DNA of 18,294 nt from assembly GCA_964613425.1 (NCBI GenBank), contig CAZTHC010000024.1:1-18294 (forward strand), given 5' to 3'. The notes beneath the pieces are model-generated. The model ran no database searches and was not told the DNA's origin. It was given only the letters and a program-made list of their open reading frames with translations. How positions within the stretch are numbered: position 1 is the stretch's first letter; every line of letters starts with the position of its first letter. Position numbers and translations under genes: made by a program. Shown here one piece after another: positions 1 through 7,317 of the stretch. The DNA is from CAZTHC01 sp964613425 (lineage in GTDB: Bacteria; Bacillota; Clostridia; TANB77; CAG-508).

Positions 1-363
1 ACAGCTATGAGAGAATTATTCTTACAAATAGTATATGGTAGAACACAATCTGCATTTTCAGAAAATGGTTTACCAATAGGTGCTGGATTAGAAGACTTAG
101 GAAAAGGAAACAGAAGCCAAGTTGGTACAATTTATTCAACACTTTCAAAAGGACCAAGATACTTAGAATTAGCAGAAGGATACATAACAGAAATTGGGTT
201 AGATGAAAACAGCGAAATTATTGGATATAAATATGTTAATTTAGGTAAAATGATGGAAAATATTAAAAAAGGATTAGAACCTTTAGAAGCAATAGAAAAA
301 GCAAGTGGTCAATATGGACGTTTTGATGAAGCTGTTAAAAAAATAGACCCAAGAAAACAATAA
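1..363 (+). CDS. NifU-like iron-sulfur cluster scaffold protein, C-terminal part
   Basis: This is a partial gene: the reading frame is open from base 1, so the start lies outside the window. The visible 120 residues begin TAMRELFLQIVYGRTQ and end in KKIDPRKQ. From memory this matches the C-terminal half of a NifU N-domain-like 'iron-sulfur cluster assembly scaffold' protein of Clostridia that is usually encoded directly upstream of a GGGtGRT gene. The cysteines expected to hold a nascent Fe-S cluster would be in the missing N-terminal half, and none is visible here. The stop is followed by AAGGAGG and the start of the next gene 15 bases later, so the two are surely co-transcribed. The family call rests on recognised sequence and gene order; the physiological role of the pair is not known to me. 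Confidence 0.75.
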   Translation, partial: TAMRELFLQIVYGRTQSAFSENGLPIGAGLEDLGKGNRSQVGTIYSTLSKGPRYLELAEGYITEIGLDENSEIIGYKYVNLGKMMENIKKGLEPLEAIEKASGQYGRFDEAVKKIDPRKQ

Positions 364-378
364 TAAGGAGGAATAAAA

Positions 379-1377
379 ATGGCATTATTTGAAAGTTATG
401 AAAGAAGAATAGATCAAATTAAACCAGTAATGGAGAAATATGGAATAAAGGATTTTGAAGATGCATTAAATATTTGTAAAGAAAAAGGATTTAATCCATA
501 TGAAATAACAAAAGGGATACAACCAATCTGCTTTGAAAATGCATGCTGGGCATATACTTTAGGAGCAGCAATTGCTATAAAAAAAGGATGCATAAAAGCA
601 GCAGACGCAGCAAAAGCAATAGGAGAAGGATTACAAGCATTTTGTATACCAGGTTCTGTAGCAGATGACAGAAAAGTAGGATTAGGACATGGAAACTTAG
701 CATCAATGCTATTAACAGAAGAAACAAAATGTTTTGCATTTTTAGCGGGACATGAATCTTTTGCAGCAGCTGAAGGAGCAATTGGTATTGCAAAATCAGC
801 AAATAAAGTAAGACAACAACCATTAAAAGTTATATTAAATGGTTTAGGAAAAGATGCAGCTCAAGTAATTTCAAGAATAAATGGATTTACATATGTAAAA
901 ACAGATTTTGACTTCTTTACAGGTAAAGTAAATGTTATAGAAGAAAAAGCATATTCAAATGGTGAAAGAAGCAAAGTAAAATGTTATGGAGCAAATGATG
1001 TAAGAGAAGGTGTTGCAATAATGCATTTGGAAGGAGTTGATGTATCTATTACAGGTAACTCAACAAACCCTACAAGATTCCAACACCCAGTAGCAGGAAC
1101 ATACAAAAAAGAATGTATAGAACAAGGTAAAAAATACTTCTCAGTAGCATCAGGAGGAGGAACAGGAAGAACATTACATCCAGATAATATGGCAGCAGGA
1201 CCTGCATCATACGGAATGACAGATACAATGGGAAGAATGCATTCAGATGCACAATTTGCTGGAAGTTCATCTGTACCAGCACACGTAGAAATGATGGGAT
1301 TAATAGGAATGGGAAATAATCCAATGGTTGGAGCAACAGTAGCTGTTGCAGTAGCAGTAGAAGAAAGTATGAAATAG
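379..1377 (+). CDS. GGGtGRT family protein
   Basis: This 332-residue soluble protein carries the eponymous glycine-rich motif GGGTGRTLHPDNMAAGPASY at about residues 258-277. It is followed by a run of conserved small residues near the C terminus (GLIGMGNNPMVGATVAVAV). Length and motif fit the Pfam family named after GGGtGRT, whose biochemical function is unknown to me. It follows the NifU-like gene with an ideal AAGGAGG ribosome binding site seven bases before ATG. That context suggests a role in Fe-S or redox metabolism, but this is inference. Several cysteines (for example in QPICFENACW and QAFCIPG) could be ligands. A GC-rich hairpin at 1398-1425 probably ends the transcript. No in-frame CGG occurs. 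Confidence 0.85.
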   Translation: MALFESYERRIDQIKPVMEKYGIKDFEDALNICKEKGFNPYEITKGIQPICFENACWAYTLGAAIAIKKGCIKAADAAKAIGEGLQAFCIPGSVADDRKVGLGHGNLASMLLTEETKCFAFLAGHESFAAAEGAIGIAKSANKVRQQPLKVILNGLGKDAAQVISRINGFTYVKTDFDFFTGKVNVIEEKAYSNGERSKVKCYGANDVREGVAIMHLEGVDVSITGNSTNPTRFQHPVAGTYKKECIEQGKKYFSVASGGGTGRTLHPDNMAAGPASYGMTDTMGRMHSDAQFAGSSSVPAHVEMMGLIGMGNNPMVGATVAVAVAVEESMK

Positions 1378-1397
1378 AAATAAAAAATAAAAATGTA

Positions 1398-1425
1398 GGA
1401 GCTGGCATGCTAGACAGCCGGCTCC
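1398..1425 (+). terminator. Hairpin after the GGGtGRT gene, probable terminator
   Basis: GGAGCTGGC pairs with GCCGGCTCC (one mismatch) around a ten-base loop, 20 bases after the stop codon. The following tract AATATGTTTT is only moderately U-rich, so termination may be incomplete and could allow read-through into the tRNA. Confidence 0.55.
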
Positions 1426-1452
1426 AATATGTTTTAAATGAAACAAATATAT

Positions 1453-1528
1453 TGGGGTGTCGCCAAGCGGTAAGGCATCGGACTCTGACTCCGACATTCC
1501 GAAGGTTCGAATCCTTCCACCCCAGCCA
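1453..1528 (+). tRNA. tRNA-Gln (anticodon CTG)
   Basis: The cloverleaf can be folded by hand. The acceptor stem TGGGGTG (1453-1459) pairs with CACCCCA (1518-1524), and the D-stem is GCC/GGC. The anticodon stem TCGGA/TCCGA encloses the loop CTCTGAC with anticodon CTG at 1485-1487. The T-arm is GAAGG-TTCGAAT-CCTTC, the discriminator base is G1525, and CCA is encoded at 1526-1528. It reads CAG glutamine codons. No clear promoter of its own was seen, so it may be transcribed from upstream. Confidence 0.95.
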
Positions 1529-1643
1529 AATGTGCGACTTCGTCGCAGTGAATAGTGAAGAGTGAATAATGAATAGTGAAAAGTTTAAAGACGTAGATGT
1601 CGCACATTTTACTATTCACTTTTCATTATTAACTATTCACTAA
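1529..1643. repeat. Imperfect inverted repeat built from GTGAATAGTGAA units (MITE-like)
   Basis: AATGTGCGAC at 1529-1538 is matched by GTCGCACATT at 1599-1608. A run of GTGAATAGTGAA-like units (about 1548-1583) is mirrored by ACTATTCAC-type units at 1610-1642. The element abuts the tRNA CCA end directly and encodes no convincing protein. It looks like a short non-autonomous palindromic element. Its mobility and family are not determinable here. Confidence 0.6.
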
Positions 1644-1667
1644 TAAAATTTAAATGTTGACAAAGGA

Positions 1668-1697
1668 AAAAGCATAAGTCATGCGACTTATGCTTTT
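1668..1697 (-). terminator. Rho-independent terminator of the 1702-1959 gene
   Basis: A perfect 13-bp stem (AAAAGCATAAGTC / GACTTATGCTTTT) with a four-base loop lies immediately after the stop codon of the - strand gene and is U-rich on that strand. Confidence 0.85.
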
Positions 1698-1701
1698 TTG
1701 C

Positions 1702-1959
1702 TTACTTAGTTTTGGAAGTATTAGAATCCGGATACCATGAAATGATGGTATAATGACCTTGAACTGAGAGCTTATATCTCTTAGAAATAAGCTCATCTCT
1801 GACAGCGTCTCTAATAGGGTATTCGTAGATACATTCACACCTGTCATTTGAAGCAGCACGGTTAATTAAATTTTCCAATTCAATTCGCTGTTCCGAATCT
1901 TTCTCCAGCCGTGAAGCTGCAACCAGGTTTTGGACTTGATATGCATTACTGATAGCCAT
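1702..1959 (-). CDS. Small orphan protein of unknown function (85 aa)
   Basis: ATG follows AGGAGG by seven bases. An extended -10 promoter lies upstream at 2005-2033 and a strong terminator directly downstream, so this is a real single-gene unit. The protein starts MAISNAYQVQNLVAASR and is hydrophilic. The N-terminal half looks helical, with charged residues spaced as in an amphipathic helix. The C-terminal part (QGHYTIISWYP) looks like beta strand. I do not recognise the family. The gene is divergent from the ABC exporter with promoters only 10 bases apart. It shares its layout with the small - strand genes at 14941-16505. Confidence 0.75.
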   Translation of the reverse strand: MAISNAYQVQNLVAASRLEKDSEQRIELENLINRAASNDRCECIYEYPIRDAVRDELISKRYKLSVQGHYTIISWYPDSNTSKTK

Positions 1960-1979
1960 AAATAAGCCTCCTAAATTTT

Positions 1980-1993
1980 CTTGCTAAAGCAAG
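1980..1993 (-). other. Short leader hairpin upstream of the 1702-1959 gene
   Basis: CTTGC-TAAA-GCAAG lies in the untranslated leader between the - strand promoter and the ribosome binding site. It is small and its role is unknown. Confidence 0.35.
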
Positions 1994-2004
1994 TTGATGC
2001 CAAT

Positions 2005-2033
2005 ATTATATCAATATTTACATAAAAAGTCAA
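2005..2033 (-). promoter_or_regulatory. Sigma-A-type promoter for the 1702-1959 gene
   Basis: On the - strand TTGACT is followed by 17 bases and TATAAT. TGA precedes the -10 box, giving an extended -10 (TGn). Confidence 0.8.
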
Positions 2034-2042
2034 ATAATTGCA

Positions 2043-2071
2043 TTGACAAAAATTTTTATTAATACTATAAT
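2043..2071 (+). promoter_or_regulatory. Sigma-A-type promoter for the ABC exporter operon
   Basis: A perfect TTGACA (2043-2048), a 17-base spacer and a perfect TATAAT (2066-2071) precede the ABC1 start by 42 bases. It lies back-to-back with the - strand promoter at 2005-2033, so shared regulation is possible. Confidence 0.85.
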
Positions 2072-2113
2072 ATAACGATGTTAAAAAAGAAATAAGAAAA
2101 GAGTGTAATATAT

Positions 2114-3872
2114 ATGTTTAAAGTATTAAAGTTTTTAAAGAAATCATGGATATTAGTTTTAGCAATAATTATATTGCTTTGTATGCAGGCTGTTTTAGAT
2201 TTGGAACTACCAAGTTATACAGCTAAAATTATAGATACTATTCAAAGCAATGTACAAATGGCTGCAGATGAGTCTACAGCTGTTGGAAATATTCTAAAAA
2301 TTGGATTACAAATGATAGGTATATCTGTTGGAAGTATGATATGCGCTATTTTTATAATGTTATTTTCTTCAAAGACTGCAGCGAGATTAGGCGAAACTTT
2401 AAGAAATAAAGTTTTTGAAAAAGTATTAAAGTTTTCAAATAAGGAATTTAAACAATTTTCAACAGCATCACTTATTACTAGAACAACAAATGATATTCAA
2501 CAAATTCAAAACTTAATGGTTATGCTATTTAGAGTTATTGTATATGCACCAATAATGGGTATTGGAGCATTTTTAAAGGTGCTTTCTACAAGTGAAAATT
2601 CTATGTCTTGGGTTATAGGAGTAGCAATTCTAGCAATTCTTTGCATAATAGCAGTTTTATTCATTGTAGCAATGCCAAAATTCAAAAGATTACAAACATT
2701 AATAGATAAATTAAATGGAGTATCTAGAGAAATTTTAACAGGATTACCAGTTATAAGAGCTTTCAATAAAGAATCACATGAAGAAGGAAGATTTGATAAA
2801 GCAAATATAGATTTAACGAAGACAAATATATTTGTTAATAAAGTAATGGCTATAATGTTTCCAGCATTATTCTTTATTATGGATGCAATTTCAATATTAA
2901 TAATTTGGGCTGGAGCATTTAAAGTAGATGCAGGAATAATGCAAGTTGGAGATTTAATGGCCTTTATTCAATATGCAATGCAAGTTGTTATAAGCTTCTT
3001 GTTTATTTCTATGTTATCAATAATGCTTCCAAGAGCTATGGTTTCAGCAAACCGTATAAGTGAAATACTAAATACAGATGAAGTAATAAAAGATAAGGCT
3101 GAAACAAAAAACTTCAATTCAAATATTAAAGGTTTAGTTGAATTTAAAAATGTTTGTTTTAAATATCCAGATGCAGATGAAGAGATTTTAAGTGATATAA
3201 CTTTCACGGCAAATCCAGGAGAGACAACTGCAATTATTGGAAGTACAGGAAGTGGAAAATCTACAGTAGTAAATTTAATACCACGTTTTTATGATGTAAC
3301 AGGAGGAGAACTTCTTATTAATGGAATAAACGTTAAAGATGTTTCTCAAAAAGAATTAAGAAAGAAGATAGGATTTGTTCCACAAAAAGGGGTTCTTTTT
3401 TCAGGAACAATCGAAACAAATATTAAATATGGAAATAACGATTTAGGTTTAGAAGATGTAAAAAGAGCTGCTGATATAGCACAAGCTTCTGAATTTATTG
3501 AAGGAAAAAAAGAAAAATATGATTCTGAAATAGCACAACGGTGGAAATAATGTTTCAGGTGGTCAAAAGCAACGTTTATCAATTGCAAGAGCAGTTGCAA
3601 TTGACCCAGAAATATTTGTTTTTGATGATAGTTTCTCAGCTTTAGATTTTAAAACGGATGTAAAATTAAGAGAGGCATTAAAAGAAAAAACTAAGAATAA
3701 AACAGTAATAATAGTTGCACAAAGAATTAATACAATACTTAATGCAGATAAAATAGTTGTTTTAGATGAAGGCAAAATTGTAGGAATAGGAAACCATAAA
3801 CAATTATTAGATAATAATGAAATATATAAACAAATAGCATTATCACAATTGTCTGAAGAAGAATTAAAATAA
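2114..3872 (+). CDS. ABC exporter half-transporter with degenerate ATPase site (TM287-like), +1 recoding at CGG
   Basis: A type IV ABC exporter half: an N-terminal six-helix membrane domain (about residues 1-310) and a C-terminal ATPase domain. Walker A GSTGSGKST begins near residue 376. The zero frame stops after 478 residues, just before the signature motif. Skipping C3539 of the in-frame CGG at codon 476 restores GGNNVSGGQKQR and the rest of the domain, giving 585 residues, normal for the family. The restored part has an aspartate in place of the catalytic glutamate after Walker B (FDDSFSALD, near 505) and glutamine in place of the H-loop histidine (VAQR, near 536). Both changes are typical of the degenerate partner in heterodimeric exporters such as TM287/288. 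The second half follows 14 bases downstream. Substrate unknown; a drug or lipid is likely. As a literal reading it would be a pseudogene. Confidence 0.85.
3539..3541 (+). other. CGG recoding site 1 (ABC1): CAA CGG T read as CAA (C) GGT
   Basis: In-frame codon 476 is CGG. The zero frame ends three codons later (W, K, stop). The +1 frame gives GGT GGA AAT AAT GTT TCA, the glycine-rich lead into the ABC signature. Confidence 0.8.
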
Positions 3873-3886
3873 GGAGAAAATATAAA

Positions 3887-5714
3887 ATGGCAAGAAATAA
3901 ATCAAAAGGTCCAGGCGGACCAGGAATAAATACTGTTGAAAAAGCTAAAGACTTTAAAGGAACACTAAAGAAAATTATTAAGTGTTTAATGGAATATAAA
4001 GTAGCAGTAATTTTAGTGTTTATATTTGCAATAGGAAGTACTATATTCGCAATTGTAGGACCAAAAATTTTAGGAAATGCAACTACCGAATTATTTGCAG
4101 GAGTTATGAATAAATTCACGAATAATGGCGGAATAAACTTTGAAAAGATTGGTCAAATTTTATTAACTGTTCTTATACTATATGTTGTAAGTACTATATT
4201 TTCATTTGTTCAAGGTTATATTATGGCAATTGTTTCGCAAAAAATTACATACAAATTGCGTAATAAAATTTCTGAAAAGATAAATAGATTACCTATGAAT
4301 TTCTTTGATAAAAAAAGCAATGGAGAAGTTTTATCTATTATAACAAATGATGTTGATACACTTAGTATGGGATTAAATCAGAGTATAACGCAAATGATTA
4401 CATGTATTTGTACAGTAATTGGTATTCTAGTAATGATGTTTTCAATTAGTATAACAATGACAATAATATCTATATTGATACTACCAATATCTGGTTTTAT
4501 TGTTAAAAAAATAGTAGGAAAATCTCAAAAATATTTTATAAGACAACAAGAATACTTAGGACATGTAAATGGTCAAGTAGAAGAAATGTATTCAGGGCAT
4601 ACAATTGTTAAGGCGTTTTGCGGAGAAGAAAAGGCAATAGAAGAGTTTAATAAGGCTAATGAACAATTATACAAATCTGCTTGGAAATCTCAATTCTTGT
4701 CTCGGATTAATGCACCCAGCAATGAATTTCATAAGTAATGTAGGTTATGTTGGAGTAGCAATATTAGGCGGGTATTTAGCAATTAAAGGAAGAATAGCAA
4801 TAGGAGATATTCAATCTTTCATACAATATAATAAACAGTTCACTCAACCAATAGGGCAATTAGCACAAGTTTCAAGTATGATACAATCTATGGTTGCAGG
4901 AGCTGAAAGAGTTTTTGAATTCTTAGAAGAAAAAGAAGAACCAATGAATGCAGAAACAATAGATTTAGAAGATGTACATGGAAATGTTACATTTAAAAAT
5001 GTTCATTTTGGATATGATTCAAATAAAATTGTTATTAATGATTTTTCAGCTGATGTAGAACAAGGACAAAAAATAGCAATTGTTGGTCCAACAGGTGCAG
5101 GAAAAACTACTATTGTAAAATTATTAATGAGATTCTATGATATTAATAGTGGAGAAATTTTAGTAGATGGAAAGAATATTAGTAAACTAAAAAAAGGTAA
5201 TTTAAGAAGAAACTTTGGTATGGTTTTACAAGACACTTGGTTGTTTGAAGGAACAATTAAAGAAAATATTAAATATGGAAAGCCAGATGCAACAGATAAC
5301 GAAGTAATAGAAGCAGCTAAAGCAGCACATGTGCATCATTTTATAAAAACACTTTCAAATGGATATGAATCAATATTAAATGATGAAACAAGTAATATAT
5401 CTGCTGGTCAAAAGCAATTATTAACAATTGCAAGAGTTATATTAACAAATCCTAAAATATTAATTTTAGATGAAGCAACAAGTTCAATAGATACAAGAAC
5501 AGAGTTACAAATACAATCTGCAATGGATAACCTTATGAAAGGAAGAACAAGTTTCATAATAGCACACAGATTATCTACAATAAAAAATGCAGACTTAATA
5601 TTAGTAATGAATCATGGAGATATTGTAGAACAAGGAACACACGAAGAACTTTTAGATAAAAAAGGATTTTATGCAGAATTATACAATTCACAATTTGAAG
5701 AAGTAGAACAATAA
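3887..5714 (+). CDS. ABC exporter half-transporter with consensus ATPase site (TM288-like), +1 recoding at CGG
   Basis: Partner of the preceding half-transporter. The N terminus is short and Gly/Pro-rich (KGPGGPG), followed by a six-helix membrane domain and an ATPase domain. The zero frame stops at residue 283 inside the membrane domain. Skipping C4703 of the CGG at codon 273 turns SQFLS-RINAP into SQFLS-GLMHPAMNF and gives a 608-residue protein. The ATPase part has Walker A GPTGAGKTT near residue 400, signature SAGQ near 505, Walker B ILILDEATSSID with the catalytic Glu near 529, and the H-loop IAHRLSTI near 560. The consensus site therefore sits on this subunit and the degenerate one on the first, as in TM287/288 or LmrCD. 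The RBS AAGGAG lies just after the upstream stop, so the genes form an operon. Confidence 0.87.
4703..4705 (+). other. CGG recoding site 2 (ABC2): TCT CGG A read as TCT (C) GGA
   Basis: Codon 273 is CGG. The zero frame ends 11 codons later; the +1 frame is open for 336 codons to the normal end of the transporter. Confidence 0.82.
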
Positions 5715-5731
5715 ACACAGCAATATACATA

Positions 5732-5788
5732 CTTCCAATAACAAATGAGCATAATATATGTAAAATTTGTTATTGGAGGTATTTTTTT
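5732..5788 (+). promoter_or_regulatory. Terminator-like hairpin that sequesters the enolase ribosome binding site
   Basis: CTTCCAATAACAAAT (5732-5746) pairs with ATTTGTTATTGGAGG (5765-5779) as a 15-bp stem with one G-T wobble and an 18-base loop. The right arm contains the whole GGAGG Shine-Dalgarno sequence, and seven Ts follow before ATG. It can act as the terminator of the ABC operon, as a translational switch for enolase, or both. Confidence 0.65.
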
Positions 5789-7053
5789 ATGAAGAGTTTT
5801 TTAGCAATTGATTCTATTCATGCAATAGAAGTTTTAGATTCAAGAGGTAATCCTACTATACAAGTAGAAGTAGAAACAGAAGATGGATATGTTGGTAGAG
5901 CCATTGTGCCAAGTGGTGCTTCAACAGGAAACTTTGAAGCAGTTGAATTAAGAGATGAAGATACAACTAGGTATAATGGTAAAGGAGTTTTGAAAGCAGT
6001 TGAAAATGTAAATTATATAATTGCTGAAGAATTAGAGGGAGAAAATGTGTATGAGCAATTGCTAATAGACAAAACTTTAATACGATTAGATGGTACAGAT
6101 AATAAAAGTAAATTAGGAGCAAATGCAACTTTGCGGAGTTTCGCTAGCTGTTGCAAAAGCAGCTGCAGCTTCACTTGGAATGAGTTTGTACAATTATATT
6201 GGAGGAGTAAATGCTAAGCAAATGCCAGTGCCAATGATGAATATATTAAATGGAGGAAAACATTCAGATAACAATATTAATATACAAGAATTTATGATTG
6301 TGCCACATGGAGGTAAAAGCCTTAAAGAATGTTTGCAAATTGGAGTTAATATATATAACAAATTGAAAAATGTATTAAGACAAAATGGATATTCTGTTTC
6401 TGTTGGAGATGAAGGCGGATTTGCACCAAATTTACCAGATGAAAATATAGCAATAGAATATATTTTAGAGGCAATTGGAAAAGCACGGATATGTAGCTGG
6501 AAAAGACGTATCACTGGCATTAGATATAGCAAGTACAGAAATGCATGAAGAGGCTAAAAAAATAGGAAAAGAAGGGTATTATTTTTGGAAAACAAATGAA
6601 TATAGAACAAGAGAAGATATGATTAAATATTTAGTAGATTTAACAAATAAATATCCAATAATATCTATAGAAGATGGATTAGCAGAAGAAGACTGGGAAG
6701 GTTGGAGAGAATTAACGAAACAAATAGGACAAAAGATTCAATTAGTAGGTGATGATTTATTTGTTACAAATGTTTCAAGAATAACTAAAGGAATAAAAGA
6801 AAAAATTGCAAACAGTGTACTAATAAAACCAAATCAAATAGGTACATTAACAGAAACATTAGACGCAATAGAATTAGCAAAAAGAAATGGATATACTGCG
6901 ATAATTTCGCACCGTTCAGGAGAAACAGAAGACACAACAATTGCAGATATAGCAGTTGCTACAAATGCTGGTCAAATAAAAACAGGAGCACCTTGCAGAA
7001 CAGACAGAATTGCAAAATATAATAGGTTATTAAATATAGAAGATGAAATATAA
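5789..7053 (+). CDS. eno: Enolase, with two +1 recoding events at CGG
   Basis: Converts 2-phosphoglycerate to phosphoenolpyruvate in glycolysis. Three reading-frame segments joined at C6134 and C6486 give a 420-residue protein, normal for bacterial enolase. Segment 1 has SRGNPTIQVEV and PSGASTG. Segment 2 begins GVSLAVAKAAAASLG and holds GDEGGFAPNL, with the acid/base glutamate. Segment 3 begins GYVAGKDVSLALDIAS (first Mg ligand) and holds SIEDGLAEEDW, VGDDLFVTN, the catalytic lysine in LIKPNQIGT, and HRSGETEDT. Every catalytic motif is intact once both shifts are made, and neither segment shows decay. Both breaks are in-frame CGG codons followed by A, and skipping C yields a GGA glycine. A single-copy glycolytic gene is unlikely to carry two independent lesions of identical form. 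The start is set by GGAGG nine bases before ATG, inside a hairpin. Confidence 0.93.
6134..6136 (+). other. eno: CGG recoding site 3 (enolase, first): TTG CGG A read as TTG (C) GGA
   Basis: Zero-frame codon 116 is CGG. The +1 frame gives the conserved enolase stretch GVSLAVAKAA directly after NATL. An ATG at 6123 in the +1 frame has AGGAG nearby, so internal re-initiation cannot be excluded at this one site, but it would give an enolase in pieces. Confidence 0.88.
6486..6488 (+). other. eno: CGG recoding site 4 (enolase, second): GCA CGG A read as GCA (C) GGA
   Basis: Reading in the second enolase segment, the CGG is again exactly in frame, 117 codons after the first site. The +1 frame gives A-GYVAGKDVSLALD, matching the family. 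The zero frame ends 20 codons later. Confidence 0.88.
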
Positions 7054-7127
7054 ATTTTTTAAAAAACACCTTGTAAAATAGACAATTATCATTTAGAATG
7101 AATTCATAAATAGAATGCATTGTAAAT

Positions 7128-7158
7128 TGTAAGGGGTCGGCGTTCCGACGACTCGCAA
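7128..7158. repeat. Palindromic repeat, family A (GGGGTCGGCG type)
   Basis: TGTAAGGGGTCGGCG followed by TTCCGACGACTCGC folds into an imperfect hairpin. It is a diverged copy of the elements at 13176-13206 and 16021-16051. It lies between eno and glmM and is much more GC-rich than its surroundings. Confidence 0.65.
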
Positions 7159-7188
7159 AATTAAAATATATTGCAATTTGACTAATTA

Positions 7189-7226
7189 TTGCCAAAAACC
7201 TCCGTCCCCATTGGCACCCATTGGCA
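7189..7226. repeat. Palindromic repeat, family B (TTGCCAAAAACC type), copy 1
   Basis: The 28-base unit at 7189-7216 starts TTGCCAAAAACCTCCGTCCC and ends CATTGGCA, so TTGCCA/TGGCA ends close a hairpin whose reverse strand shows GGGGACGGAGG. The last ten bases (CCCATTGGCA-like) are repeated directly at 7217-7226. Exact or near-exact copies lie at 17335-17362 and 17631-17658. Confidence 0.8.
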
Positions 7227-7258
7227 ATAAAATAACCATAAATATTTTAAAAAAATAC

Positions 7259-7287
7259 TTGCTAATTAATGAAATAATATATATAAT
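7259..7287 (+). promoter_or_regulatory. Sigma-A-type promoter for glmM
   Basis: TTGCTA (7259-7264), a 17-base spacer and TATAAT (7282-7287) lie 30 bases before the glmM ATG, with GAGGAGG as ribosome binding site. Confidence 0.75.
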
Positions 7288-7317
7288 ATTAAATGTTTAT
7301 GAGGAGGAATTTTTTAC

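Noticed and set aside
379..1377. Glycine reductase component GrdD
   Set aside because: My first impression from the glycine-rich motif, but the length, the N terminus and the NifU-like neighbour fit the GGGtGRT family instead.
575..1408. Long leucine-rich open frames on the - strand opposite the GGGtGRT gene
   Set aside because: They are antisense shadows of an AT-rich coding strand, with no start signals.
3539..6488. CGG reassigned to tryptophan or another amino acid, as reported in some bacteria
   Set aside because: A sense reassignment keeps the frame; here the frame itself must move by +1 to restore the proteins.
4659..6548. Separate downstream genes starting at internal ATG/TTG codons (4659, 6123, 6475)
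   Set aside because: They would begin mid-domain in conserved proteins and two lack a good ribosome binding site. The one at 6123 has AGGAG nearby, but that stretch encodes conserved enolase residues.
5789..7053. Calling enolase and both ABC genes ordinary pseudogenes
   Set aside because: All breaks have the same form (extra C before an in-phase Gly codon, making CGG), the downstream sequence is fully conserved, and enolase is expected to be essential.
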